Numbered from the stretch's first letter, positions 1 through 11,168 are shown. The stretch is DNA of 64,000 nt from Panicum virgatum (GCF_016808335.1 NC_053142.1:41645674-41709673), one strand, 5' to 3'. Numbers and translations: made by a program. Notes: generated by a model from the letters alone, not told the origin.

Positions 1-1194
1 TGACGACAACGATGACTACCACCGCGGCACTCGCCGCCACCGTAGCAGTCATGCTTGGGAGAGGGTGTCACGGTGCCGGGGAGCGGTGGAGGACTGCTAC
101 TCCACCTCTCGTCACCTGGGACACCGCAGCGGTGGTGTCTACCCACATCATAGCAGGCCCTCCCTTGCTGGCTGGGGGAGTGATGCCTGGGACAGCGGTC
201 TGCGTCGCCTCACCAACACAAGGAAGTTCATCTACAAGCCCAAGAAGTGCTCCTCCAGCAAGAAGGTCTCCTTTGCATGCCCTCTAGTTCAGACAATGGG
301 TGAGAAAACACCTTCAGTTGTCAGTTTAACAGATTTTAGTTGTCAGCTTCTTCAGACATGTCAACCGTTTTCAGTGGTCAGATCAGACCCAATGCGGGAT
401 GAATTGTTCATCCTCCCTGCTTTTGTAGGACATCCCACCAAGGAGGCCAGGATCCTGGAGATGCTCAGCGAGGCAGAGGGACTGCAAGGTGGCTGGCAAG
501 CTTCACTTGTTGCTGCTCAAGAAGAGCCAATGGAAGCTGAGGCAGATGTGCTGGAAGAGGGTGAGATACAGAGGGGAGAAGTGGCATTGGAGACAGTAGA
601 AGAAGTTCCGTTTGCAGCCAGGAACCCCCTCCCCAGCAATACTCAGGTTGTCCAGCAGGTTAGTGAAATAGAAAATAAATTAGTTAATGGTGCTATTGTT
701 ACAACAAGTCCTGAAGATAATGAGATTAATGACCTGTCTTCTTTTATTAACTACATTTCGTGCGCCCTCCTGTTCCTGTACTGCACACACCACCACGTGT
801 TAATAATTTGCAACCAGATGATGATCACTCAAGTAGGGTGCAACATATCAGCACAGAAACACCAACGGCACAGAGGAAAAGCACCAGGCTAGCTGACAAA
901 GCTAAGCTTAACCCAGTCAAGGGCAGCTTGAATCTTGCTCAGAGAGTTTTAATTAATAAACTTGGAGAGCTGTCACCTAATTTGAAACAAAAAGCTAATG
1001 TGGATTTCAATTATGTGGTGCGGCATTTCCAGCAGCCTGTCACCAAGAAGATGATGGATGCCCTCACAGTCCTTGTTGAACAAGGAAATAAGGCAGTGAG
1101 CAAGAAGAAGAGTAAGGTGGCCCGTTGCCTACAGGGGAGGTTGGGATATAGATGGCCTAATTGCCAGGAGGAACTTGTGGTCTTTGTTAGCTAA
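1..1194 (+). pseudogene. LINE ORF1 (gag-like) C-terminal part, frameshifted
   Basis: One frame is open from base 2 to 892 and a second from about 760 to 1194; the protein sense moves from the first to the second around 750-800, so a frameshift is present. The first part is Arg/His/Ser-rich and then acidic. The second part carries the KSTRLA...K-LNP...GS-NLAQ pattern followed by a predicted helical tail, which I know from the C-terminus of ORF1 in many grass LINEs. No zinc knuckle is visible, presumably because it lies left of the window. ORF1 normally binds the element RNA as a chaperone. The following 1195-1478 is the inter-ORF spacer and holds no convincing gene. Confidence 0.65.
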
Positions 1195-1478
1195 CTTTCA
1201 AGTAGTGTGTTTGCGTTTAGATATGTTAAGCAAGAGACCTCAGAACTTGTTGTTTGTAACCGCTATTGGGCCGGCAATTTGGCCCTGCGGCTTCATGGGT
1301 GCTTTGTATGGGGCCTGGCGCCTAGCACCATCGTTCATGAAACACGTCAAGTTATCATCGTCGTCACTAATCGCCCTACATGGTTGGTTTGGCTTTGTGT
1401 TGGGTCCTGGTGCGAAGCTGCATAGACCCTTCCTGTTAGAAGTGAACAAGATTTCGTCAAGTTGCTTGGTGTTTCTCT

Positions 1479-2107
1479 ATGTCACAGAAAAATGTTAATT
1501 TGTTGTGCTGGAACGTCCGTGGACTTAATGCGGCGGAAAGACGAGCGAGTGTTCGCAACACCGTTACCTCGTCAGGTACAACTATCATATACCTTCAGGA
1601 AACAAAAATTGCACATTGGTCAACTCACCTGGTAGTGGATACGCTAGGCCAACGTTTTGCTAGGAATTACGTGGCCCTCCCTGCTAGTGGTACTCGAGGG
1701 GGCATCCTCAGTGCTGTGGACGACAAGTTTTTCAACCTACACAACTGCAGCACAACTGAGTACACAATGTCAATAGATATTACTTTGAGGGCCGACAATA
1801 AGTCTTGGACCCTCACAGGCATTTATGGCCCACAAGAGGATCGTGATAAATTAGCTTTCTTAGAAGAGATTAAGGACTTGCGACAAATTGTGAAAGTTGA
1901 ATGGCTAGTAGTAGGTGATTTTAATCTGATATATAAAGCGGAAGATAAAAGCAATGACAGATTAAACGGGCTTATGATGAGCAATTTCAGACAAACCATT
2001 GATGAGGCCCAGCTCATGGAGATCGATCTCCGAGGCAAAAAGTTTACTTGGAGTAATGAACAAAACAACCCTACTTTCACGAGAATTGATCGCATGTTTG
2101 GGACACC
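1479..2107 (+). pseudogene. LINE ORF2, endonuclease domain (5' part of a split ORF)
   Basis: The frame opening at 1479 has the signature of an APE-type LINE endonuclease: a LLCWNVRGLN start, LQETK, GIYGPQ, VVGDFNL and RIDRMF. The enzyme nicks the target DNA to prime reverse transcription. The frame is intact up to the ACACC at 2103-2107, where the solo LTR begins. Discounting the LTR and one ACACC copy, the frame runs directly on into 5510-7652. The last endonuclease motif (SDHCP) therefore lies beyond the insert near 5560. The interruption shows that the LINE was present before the LTR element arrived. Confidence 0.9.
2103..2107. repeat. Target-site duplication, left copy (ACACC)
   Basis: ACACC directly precedes the TG of the 3.4-kb solo LTR; the right copy is at 5505-5509. 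LINE ORF2 reads through in frame when one copy is discounted. Confidence 0.9.
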
Positions 2108-3033
2108 TGTAACAACCCGAAAATTTACCAAATCAAATCACGCGCTAAATAATTTCAAAATCTCTTTTCAATCGTTGAGCTCAATCCATTCAAAATCATT
2201 CCCCGCAAGATCTCCCGATCTCCCGAAAATCTGGTCCTGATATCCAACCGCTGTCCCGTCTCCCTGTTCCTCCTCGCCCCGTGCGTCACGCCCGACCGGC
2301 ACGCAAGCGCGACCGGCCGCGGTCGCCGCAGCGGAATCCGCCGAGCGATCTCTCTTTTCTCTCTCTCTCTCTCTCTTTTCCTATTTTTCTTTTTCCCTCC
2401 CCTTTTCTTTTTCCTTTTTTTCATTTCTTTTTCTCCCTCCCTCTCCCCTGCCGCTCGACGCTGCAGAGCAGCTCACTTGCCGCGCTGTCCCTCCTCCACG
2501 CGCATGCCCCCTGGCCCCTGCTCCTGTCCGCTCCCACACGCTCCGCATGCCGCGACGCGCGCGCGCACGCACCGCCGCTGCCTTCCTCTGCTCGCGCCGT
2601 GCGAGCCACTGCTGCACACGCACGCGCTCGCCGCGCTCAGCACGTCGAGCCGCGCCCGCCGCGACACCCGCTCGCTGGCGCCGCATGCCCCGCCTTCCCT
2701 GCACCGCCCACGCGCGTCACGCGTTCCACGCGGCTGTACCGCTCGCCGCACCACCCGACGCACCGCCACCGCCTCCCTGTGCTGCCTCGCCGCTTGCGCC
2801 GCCGCACTGTAGGGCACAGAGCCGCCGCCTCGCCGCTTGCGCCGCTCTGCTCGACGCCGAGCCCCACAGTCGGCCCCTCCACGTGCCTGCGTGCCTGCCC
2901 GAGCCGTCACGTCATCCGGAGCCACCGCGAATCGCGCCACCACCGCGTCACGACACCAAACGCTATTAAAGGCACCCCGCACCGCTCGCCGGACCGCCAC
3001 CTACGCGGCCGCCGCTCCACCGCCTTACTCGGC

Positions 3034-3040
3034 CTATAAA
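3034..3040 (+). promoter_or_regulatory. TATA box of the solo LTR
   Basis: CTATAAA lies in a GC-rich context just 3' of the GC-rich block. Transcription would be expected to start about 30 bp downstream, near 3065, ahead of the first small exon at 3172. A weaker TATTAAA is seen about 70 bp upstream. Confidence 0.6.
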
Positions 3041-3171
3041 GGGGCCCTGCGCCGCTCCCGAACCCCACAACGCCGACCACCACCGCTCCCAGCTCTCTCC
3101 CCAAGCTCCCAGCGCCACCTCCGCACTCAACTCTGCCGCCGCCGCCGGCCTCCGCGGACAGCTTTCCCCCG

Positions 3172-5238
3172 ATGCGCCCCAGCCCGAGCCGAGGTACGGG
3201 ATAGGACCCTCTCGGCCCCCTCTCGCTTTTCCCCTCCCCTTGACCGCCGTCGTGCCTCCAGGACGCCGACCCAGGGCCGCCGCCACCCGCTGGCCGCCGG
3301 CCATCGTGGCCAGGCCGCCTCGGACCACCCCCGCCCGAGCCGCGGCCGGGGATCGACCCCGCGAGCCTTCCTCCTCCTTTTCCCCCACTCCGTGGCTGCC
3401 ATCGCGCCCCGAGCCATCGGCCCAGGCGCCGCCGGCGACGCGCCGCCCCCTCCCCTGTTTCCCGGTCGGGAGAGGAAGAGAAGGGCATATTTTCCCAGAA
3501 CCCCCTCCCCTCTTTTCTATTTGTTTAAGTGCCCTCCCACCCTTTGGCCTTTTGCAAATTAAACCCTTTCCTTTACTATATTTCAAAATAAATCCATCCC
3601 CATATAAACATATTTCTAAATAAACCCCTGACCTTTTCAAAATAATCCGGTTATTTTCTAAAATACCAATCAAGCCCCTGTCTTCTCAGAAATAATTATA
3701 AATAGGTCCCTGACTCCTTTTTCAACCCCTAAACCTTTCTGTAACCTATCATTTCATGCGCCAAACAACCTCTGATCAACCTGAAACTTTACCACGCCAT
3801 TCCTAACATAGTTTTGGACATGCCAATAGAAAACCGCCCAAAAATATTACTCCTATCCTCATATCTTAATTGTTTCCGAATCGAGCTTTGCGATAAAGCT
3901 TTTATTTCTTTTTCTTAATTGTGTACCTGCTTGTGTGCGTCGTAGATCACGGTGTGAACGAGGGAGAGCCCATAGACGAGCAGTACTGCGAGCAAGCGAA
4001 CAAGGACCATTTCCGCGACCCTGAACCCGAAGGACAGTACCTCGAGCAGGACTTCCCGGAAGGCTTTGAAGACGGCAAGTTCAATCCCGCCCTTTGATGC
4101 ATATTTTGTCCTAGTTTTTATAAACACAACCTATTGGCCTGTTTTAAAAAATTGCATATGTTTTGATTGCTGAAAACATGGTTGGATAGCCACCCCTTGA
4201 TTTGTTATAACCATTCCTTGACCACCTAGATTAATGTCTGAATGTGATTTGTTTGGACGTTAATCGCTGCTAGAGCGCTTAGGACCTTAAATACGATACA
4301 ACTCATTTTATAAAAAGAAAATGTGTGAGTGTGTGGGAAGGGAAAAATGGGAAATTTTCGAAAGATAAGTTTAGACAGGATGGATGGCACTTTTGTGTGA
4401 TTCGCCAAATGGTGTGCTCGTGCCTATGTGGTTGAGCAAGAAAGGGGGATATCCATCTTGTCACATTTAAGGACCGAGTTGGTGTGTCATCGCACCTAAC
4501 TCCACTATCGTGCAAACCACTCGACCATTATATGGGCAACGGCTTAGCATAAACCCCACTAGTTAGTCTGATAGCCATCAGGAGAGCTGAGAGCAACGGG
4601 TGATCAAGGAGAAGGGATTAGCTCTGTGTGACTTATGCCCTGGTTACAACCTCTGTGATAGGTCAATGACCCCTTGGTGGATCTCGTGATGGCTAGTCAG
4701 GTCTAGCTAAGGTGGGTAATGGCTTTGTTGGGATCTGCACCGACACTACGGTGATCGAGCTGTGGTACCCCGCTTGTGGGTAAAGTTGCACACCTATGCA
4801 GAGTTAAAATCTATTCGAATAGTCATGCCCACGGTATTGGGCGAGTTACGGTGTGGTCACATAACTAGTGTTTCTTCTGGGAATGGACGGGTTGGCGTGA
4901 GTTGTTTTGGGAAAAGTGTCCGGCAGCTGTGCCGTGTGCTACGGCGGATGAGGAGTCCGGTAACAACTTAAAACTTGGATCCTGTGTGGATCAACACTAC
5001 GTGTTACTTGGTACAAGAAAACTTACTTTGAAAATCCTTTCTTTTAAATGAACCCCTGCATCAAAATTTGCTTTCCGCAAATAAAACCCTAGCCTCATCC
5101 TTGATTTACCCTGTGCATTATATTCTGTTTATACCCCCTCCGTGGGTGTGGTTGGACTTGCCGAGTACGTTCGTACTCACCCCATTCTTAATTTTTACAG
5201 AGGAAGATCCAGACTTCGTTCCCGAAGACGTTGAGTAG
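3172..5238 (+). CDS. Putative spliced small acidic ORF inside the LTR (62 aa)
   Basis: Three short exons fit together without breaking frame: 3172-3193 (ATG to donor GAG|GTACGG), 3946-4074 (acceptor after a pyrimidine-rich tract, ...CGTAG|AT), and 5201-5238 (acceptor TTTTTACAG|AG, stop TAG at 5236). The second intron would use a GC donor (G|GCAAGT), a known minor donor type; without that splice the frame ends at TGA 4094-4096. The predicted product is 62 aa with 22 Asp/Glu residues and two direct acidic clusters; it has no membrane segment or recognised domain. It is bracketed by a TATA box (3034) and AATAAA (5431). Seen: exons, phases, sites. Inferred: that they are spliced and translated. 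I know of no named protein like it. Confidence 0.4.
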
Positions 5239-5430
5239 AGGTTCCGTCCTGCACCCAACCTTGCCTGTGGATAGGGTCACCCACAGGAAGTTCCATATGG
5301 CACAAGACTCTGATGACCCCCCCTTTTCGTAGTTAATATCATTGTGTGGGTGTTAGTTGTTATCCTAGCGATAGTGGCGCTTCACTGCCCACTTCCGCGA
5401 AGAGTTGTACGGTGATGTACCATCTGATGT

Positions 5431-5436
5431 AATAAA
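5431..5436 (+). terminator. Poly(A) signal AATAAA of the solo LTR
   Basis: AATAAA about 70 bp before the LTR end, placed where the R/U5 polyadenylation site of an LTR would be expected, and downstream of the putative small spliced ORF. Confidence 0.5.
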
Positions 5437-5504
5437 AGTGTTATCAGCCTCCTGTGACTGATATTGTATCACTTTTAAGTCTTCTCTTATGAGGGGACGC
5501 TTCA

Positions 5505-5509
5505 ACACC
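5505..5509. repeat. Target-site duplication, right copy (ACACC)
   Basis: ACACC directly follows the terminal CA of the 3.4-kb solo LTR and matches 2103-2107 exactly. Confidence 0.9.
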
Positions 5510-7652
5510 TGAGTGGCATCTCTTGTTTCCGAACATTGATTTGCAGCCACTACCGACAATGGGATCCGACCATTGCCCTTTATTTCTTACCGGTGATATC
5601 GCTAAACAAAATTACAAGGGGTTCCGATTTGAGTCCTTTTGGGTTAACATGCCTGGGTTTAAAGAGGTAATTGAGGATACATGGGCGCAGCCAGTCAACA
5701 CGCAAGATGCCATCCTACGCATGCATGTCAAATTATTACGGACAGCTAAGGCCCTCAAGATTTGGAGAAGACAGAACCTGGGCAATTTGTCACTTAGGTT
5801 GGAGATTGTTAAGGAGATCCTGAAGCTTTTGAATGCGGCACAAGAACAAAGAATTCTCACACCAGAAGAGTTGGAATTCCGTAGATTCCTGAAAGCCAAA
5901 TCAGTTAACCTCGCTGCCATTCAGAGATTACGTGCTAGACAACATTCTAGGCTAACATGGATACGAAAGGGAGATGCCTGCACTAGGCTTTTTATGCTGC
6001 ATGCTAATAACAGAAGAAAGAAACATTTTATCCCTTCCCTAGCCACTGCCTCTGGAGTTGTCTCAAATCACCAACGGAAAGAAGAAATTATTTTTGATCA
6101 CTTTGTCAATCTACTGGGAAAGACACAAGAGAGATCTCTAAGCTTTAATTGGGCTAATTTAGGCTACCAGCCTCATAACCTGAGTGAGCTTGAAGACCCC
6201 TTTGAGGATGAGGAAATAAAAAACACGGTTCTGCACTTGCCGGCCGAGAAGTCCCCGGGGCCGGACGGTTTTATTGGATTGTTTTATAAGAAATGTTGGT
6301 CGATCATTGGTAGCGATCTAACTGCAGCCCTACAAGCTTTCCATTCACTCAAAACGAGGAGACTAGAGCTAGTCAATGAAGCCAATATTATTTTGCTGCC
6401 CAAAAAGGCGGATGCAACTGGTGTGAGCGATTACAGACCGATCAGCCTCATCAACGGCCTGGCCAAGTTAATCACAAAAATTTTAGCTGATAGATTAGCG
6501 CCAAAGCTAAATGATCTAGTGTCAGGTAGCCAAAATGCCTTCATCAAAAAGCGATGCATACATGACAACTTTATTTACGTGCAAAATGTGATAAAGGCTC
6601 TACATAAAGCAAAGTGGCCAGCGTTGTTTATTAAGTTGGATATTTCCAAGGCTTTTGACTCGATTAGCTGGGTCTATCTGTTAGAAACTTTACAAGCATT
6701 GGGTTTTGGCCAAAAGTGGCGTGATTGGATAGCAACTCTATTAGCCACATTTTCATCTAGAGTTTTGCTTAATGGAACGCCCGGGAAAAAATTCAAGCAT
6801 GCAAGAGGTCTGTGTCAGGGGGATCCTTTGTCTCCCATGTTGTTCATCCTAGCAATTGATCCACTACACAAATTGATGGACTTGGCAGCCCATAAGGGCC
6901 TCATAAACCAGATCCTCCCCAAAGCAGCTAAGCTTCGCTGCTCACTTTACGCAGACGATGCGGCCATTTTCGCAAACACAGACCGATCTGAATTACATAG
7001 TATTACCCAGCTCCTACACGTCTTCAATAAATGCTCAGGTCTCAAAGTAAACTTAAGCAAAACTGAAATCTTCCCCATCAGTTGTAGCGACGATATAATT
7101 TCTGAAGCACTAATCAACTTTCCTAGAAAGGTCTGCAGCTTCCCCGGAAAGTACCTAGGGCTCCCTCTTCACACACGCAAACTCAGAAGAGTGGATGTAC
7201 AGCCTTTGCTAGATAAAATTGGCGGGCGATTGGCGGGATGGAAAGGGAAGATGTTGTCATCGTCAGGTCGGGAGACCTTCGTCAAATGTGTTTTAACCTC
7301 GCAGCCTATATACCACCTCACAGTCTTTCCAACTCAGAAGTGGCTCATCAAGCAAATTGACCGCATGAGGAGAAGTTTCCTTTGGAAGGGAGAGGAACCC
7401 GAGAAGGTGTGTGGTGGACATTGTTTGATAAATTGGCTAACTGTATGCATTCCAAAGGAGATGGGAGGCCTGGGGATTCTCGATCTTGAGCGGCTAGCAA
7501 GAGCTCTTAGACTTCGATGGTGCTGGTTCCGATGGAAGCACGATAGTAGACCGTGGGTTGGTCTTGACATCCCTTGTGATAAGAGGGATAGAGACCTGTT
7601 CAATGCATCAACAATAGTCAAAGTGGGCAAAGGAAATAAGGCTAGTTTTTGA
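5505..7652 (+). pseudogene. LINE ORF2, end of endonuclease plus reverse transcriptase
   Basis: The continuation of ORF2 after the solo LTR. It contains the final endonuclease motif (GSDHCP), then non-LTR reverse transcriptase blocks in the right order: SPGPDGF, DYRPISL, NAFIKKR, KLDISKAFDS, GLCQGDPLSP, the catalytic YADD at 6948-6959, and GLKVN-SKTE. The frame ends at a stop at 7650-7652, well short of the usual length of plant L1 ORF2, and the expected C-terminal region follows in other frames. RT motifs are intact but the ORF as a whole is dead. Confidence 0.92.
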
Positions 7653-8300
7653 CATTCAAGTTGGGTTAACGGAGCAGCGCCAAAAAATTTGGCACCAAGT
7701 CTTTTTAGAAAATCAAGGAGGAAAAATTTTACTGTTCAACAAGCTTTGAACAATAATTTTTGGATTGATCAGGTATGCCCCTTACATACGGGTGCCGAGT
7801 TTAGGGAGTATGCAAATCTGTGGGAGTAAATCAGTTTACTTGAACGCAATCTAGATATTTGATGATAAGATTATTTGGAGATGGACGTCAGATGGGAATT
7901 ATACAACTAAGAGTGCATATCGCATCCAGTTTGTTGGGCATGCAAGAAGACAATCCATTACCCCAATTTGGAAGGCAAAGGCGGAACCAAAATGTAAATT
8001 CTTTGCATGGATTCTGCTGCACAGAAAGATATTAACAGCAAACAACTTGGAAAAAAGAGGATGGCCCCATAACCCTTTGTGCAAACTTTGCAACACAACA
8101 CCAGAGGCACCAAAACATCTTTGTAAAGACTGCCCTTTCACTTGTGCAGTTTGGGTTGAGCTGGTTAATTGGCTAAATTTGCACCAACAACCGACCAGCG
8201 GTTCGGTGAGTTCTATCTATAAATGGTGGAAGAAATGTCGAGCGATGATCGTGAAAGAGAGTAAATCCTTTTTTGACGGACTCATTATTTATTTCTAGTG
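7653..8300 (+). pseudogene. LINE ORF2 C-terminal zinc-binding region, degraded
   Basis: Fragments across several frames. The stretch at about 7900-8200 retains the zf-RVT-like pattern: SAYRIQF, PIWKAKAEPKCKFFAW, N-L-KRGW, then C-x2-C and a later C-H/C pair (CKLCNTT...HLCKDC). Stops interrupt the segment 7653-7900 and again after 8298. This domain is found at the end of plant LINE ORF2. 8300-8619 is the 3' UTR of the LINE with no coding sense. Confidence 0.75.
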
Positions 8301-8619
8301 GAACATTTGGAAGGAGCGCAACAGACGAACGTTCAGGCAGGAACAAAAGACCGTGACAGAGATTACTTATCTAATCAAGAAAGACGTCCAACAGTTTCAA
8401 TAAGTGGTAGGAGTAGTCAACGGATTCATCCCAACCTCCTAGTGGTTTTTTTTAGTTTTTGCTGTTTTCTCCGAGTGGTGTGTGGTGCGTCTGTTTCGCG
8501 TGGGGTCTGTTTCGAGTGGGGTGCGATAATGGTGAGTTGGGTGTCTTTGTATTGTAAAGTCTTTTTCTCCTTTTAATAAAAATTCGGCAAAACTCTTGCA
8601 GTCCTTTTAAAAAAAAGAA

Positions 8620-8995
8620 TTTCTAGTGATCTGAGCCGAGGCGCGCCGGCGCCACTGCCCGCGGGTGGTGGTAGACTGCCCATGCCCTTGCCCGCTCCGG
8701 AAACGCGACAATCCCCACGCACCCGGCGTGTCCGGCTCCGGCCCCGGCCCCGGCCCTCGTGAGTCGTGAGGCCGACGTGGACCTCCCTCCCTGGCGATAT
8801 TTTATAAACTCCCGGCAGCGTCGTGTGGAGCTCAGCCATTCTCTTCGGCGGGCAGGTAGTTCAGTTCAGTGACCACTGACCAGTAGCGCAGGCAACAGGC
8901 GCGCAACGGTTGCATCTCAGCAGCATCTCCGTTCCGGGCAGCTTGGGGGTGGGTTTCTCTATCTCGCTTGGAGACTGTGTGCGACTGAGCTGAGG
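8620..8995 (+). promoter_or_regulatory. Promoter and 5' UTR of the Nudix gene
   Basis: GC-rich stretch starting right after the A-rich LINE tail. A TATA box (TTTATAAA at 8801-8808) lies in a GC-rich context, and a C/G-rich region upstream contains repeated CCGGCCC-type blocks around 8735-8755. A start site near 8835 would leave a 5' UTR of roughly 160 bases before the ATG at 8996. Most of the usable promoter therefore lies in about 200 bp between the LINE and the TATA box. Confidence 0.65.
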
Positions 8996-10979
8996 ATGGA
9001 GAGCAGCCTGCTCGACACCGCCGCAGCTGCCGCCAGCCTCTGCGCGGCGCCGGGCGGGCGCCGCCGCGCCGGGAGCACGGCGAGCTTCCTCAGCTGCTCC
9101 TGCTCCCCCCGAGGTACGTGCATCGTTTCGTCACCGGCTGTGCTGTTCCCGGATTGCTCTCAGCCTCCGCATTCGTTTCACCAATCTGACGACGGAGCTG
9201 CCCCTCCGTCCGGTTTCGGCGGGTTCAGACTGCAGGGTGAGCGCGTCCTACTCCCATTCCATCAGCCGGATGCTGAGCGGGGTGCGGTTGGCGGCGCGCA
9301 GGAAGCTGTTCAGGGCCGACCCGGCAGACCTGCTGGGCGTCGCCAACTGGCCCGAGGCGGGCGGCGCCGGGCACCACCAGCAGCAGCAGCAGCAGCACTG
9401 GTGGGCGGCGCTCGAGCACAACTTCGTGCTGGAGTCCGCCGACGACGAGTACGGCGGGGTCGTCGTCGACGCCGACAGGCTGCCAACCGACAAGGCCGCC
9501 TTCGCGCGCTCGCTCGCGGCGTCGCTCTCCTACTGGAAGTCCGTGGTACGGCCCATCCTCCCCACTGGTCCCTTCTCTCTAGCGCATCCAAGCGAGGAGC
9601 TTTCAGTGGTTCAGTGCCTTGGCTGAATTGCGACGATTTTTTTGTTGCAGGGGAAGAAAGGGGTGTGGTTGAAATTACCAGTAGATCGTGCCGAGTTCGT
9701 TCCCTTGGCAGTAAAGGTACAAAGCTGGTCTTCAGATTCTCAGTCCCAACAAGTCCTGCCATGTTAAAATTCGGAGTGTTTTTAAGGAATAACATTCAGA
9801 ATTTACTTATGATTGTTCTGAACCGCTGTCTGCAGGAAGGTTTCAAGTACCACCACGCTGAGGAATCGTACTTGATGATGACGTACTGGATCCCCGACGA
9901 GCCAAACATGCTCCCAGCAAATGCTTCTCATCAGGTTGGAGTTGGGGGCTTTGTGATCAATGATCAAATGGAGGTAAATCACATGTGCACCGTGCTTCTG
10001 GTTCGATGGGGACTGATATCTGAAAAGCTCTGTCTTTCTGAATTCTGATGGCATTCTCGTGAAAAACAGGTCCTAGTTGTGCAAGAGAAGTATTGCGGTT
10101 CGTTGCTGGATGGTGTGTGGAAACTCCCCACAGGTTTCATTCTTGCGGTAAGAATGTATTCAAGGTCGTCCTCACTGTAAACTAAGCACGATACGTGTCG
10201 CTGTTACTGAAACTTTGTTTGGTGACAGTCGGAGGAAATCTATACGGGGGCTAGCAGGGAGGTGAAGGAGGAAACCGGGGTAAGAAATGGAACTCTCTAG
10301 AACCCAGTACTTCTTTCCAATGCGTCTTCCTCGTATGGATCGATTCTCACAAGTGCTGTGATTGCGATGCGCTATGTAGGTCGACACCGAGTTCGTTGAT
10401 GTCGTTGCTTTCAGGTAGTTAGTTACTGTACCTTCTTTGTCCAGCGATTGTCCAGCGATTATCCCGATATGACTGTATCTTAGTATCCCCAAACTCTAGT
10501 CTGAATTGTTGCCTCATTTGTGATGCTAGGCATGCCCACAACGTCGCGTTTCAGAAGTCCGACCTGTTCTTCATCTGCATGCTGAGGCCTCTATCGAGTG
10601 AGATCAAGATTGATGAGACAGAGATTCAGGCAGCAAAGGTGCATCATCTTTGAACTGAACCTGCCCATTAAAACATCTCATTTCCAAATACTTAGTACGA
10701 TGTTCAGAACATCAATATGGGTCAGTGACATCTGCAGACAAAATTACTGACATTGCCAAACGGTTCTTTCAGTGGATGCCGCTGGAGGAGTTCGTGAAGC
10801 AGCCCTTCATCCAGGAAGACCACATGTTCCAGAAGATCATGGACATCTGCATCCAGCGCCTGCGCAAGTGCTACTGCGGCCTGACGCCGCACCACGTCGT
10901 CTCCAGGTTCGACGACCGGACGTCGACGCTGTACTACAACGTCGCCGAGCCAGAGGACGTGAACTGCAGCGCCACCTGA
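8996..10979 (+). CDS. Nudix hydrolase, NUDT8-like, probably plastid/organelle targeted
   Basis: Nine exons chain in phase: 8996-9113, 9229-9545, 9651-9716, 9836-9973, 10070-10147, 10229-10279, 10380-10414, 10530-10638, 10773-10979, giving 372 aa. Residues 235-257 form a complete Nudix box (G-x5-E-x7-REVKEETGV), the Mg-binding catalytic loop that hydrolyses nucleoside diphosphates linked to another moiety. Residues about 60-210 match the N-terminal domain found before the Nudix fold in plant NUDT2/6/7/8-type proteins, and the tail WMPLEEFVKQPF...NVAEPEDVN is typical of the NUDT8 branch. The first 45 residues are Ala/Ser/Arg-rich and resemble a transit peptide. A CAG run in exon 2 encodes six Gln. 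The substrate cannot be told from sequence. All splice sites are GT-AG. The start is the first ATG after the TATA box. Confidence 0.93.
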
Positions 10980-11162
10980 CGGAGATGGATCGCCGCCCAG
11001 CCTATACCTTAGTAGTACGATTGCTGCTAGTGTGGAAACAGCTGATGAAACTGCAAGGCAATAGTGTTGCCGAGCCTGTAAATATATTTCTAGGACTCCA
11101 AGGCGATGACAGGATCGGTGGCTGCAGTTTGGATAGTGAATATCTGTATTCAGATCCTCGGC

Positions 11163-11168
11163 AATAAA
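11163..11168 (+). terminator. Candidate poly(A) signal of the Nudix gene
   Basis: AATAAA 184 bases after the stop codon, at a normal distance for a plant 3' UTR. Confidence 0.5.

Larger units (their letters stand above)
2108..5504 (+). mobile_element. Solo LTR, 3.4 kb (Ty3/gypsy Tekay/Del-like by length and ends)
   Basis: A TGTAACAACCCG start and a ...GCTTCA end give TG...CA termini, flanked by a perfect 5-bp duplication ACACC (2103-2107 and 5505-5509). There is no gag or pol inside and no second LTR, so this is a solo LTR left by LTR-LTR recombination. The 3.4-kb length and the TGTAACA-CCCG start recall Tekay/Del LTRs of grasses; that family call is inference. Inside are a CT-rich tract (about 2345-2450), a very GC-rich block (about 2460-3480), a TATA box (3034-3040), three in-phase small exons (3172-5238) and AATAAA at 5431. 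Orientation is plus by TATA, exon and AATAAA order. Confidence 0.9.
1..8619 (+). mobile_element. LINE (plant L1-type non-LTR retrotransposon), interrupted and decayed
   Basis: A sense-strand LINE runs from before the window start to an A-rich tail near 8607-8619. In order it shows the C-terminal part of ORF1, the ORF2 endonuclease, the reverse transcriptase and a zinc-binding RT-associated C-terminal region. Between endonuclease and reverse transcriptase it is split by a complete solo LTR (2108-5504). Frameshifts near 760 and after 7652 and stops in the last 1 kb show it is dead. The 5' end is outside the window, so its own target duplication cannot be checked. The 3' end lies about 180 bp upstream of the TATA box of the Nudix gene. 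Confidence 0.9.

Noticed and set aside
2281..3673. Many overlapping frames over 100 codons on both strands in the GC-rich part of the first solo LTR
   Set aside because: They are open in several frames at once because stop codons are rare in GC-rich DNA; the encoded sequences are Arg/Pro/Ala-rich without domains.
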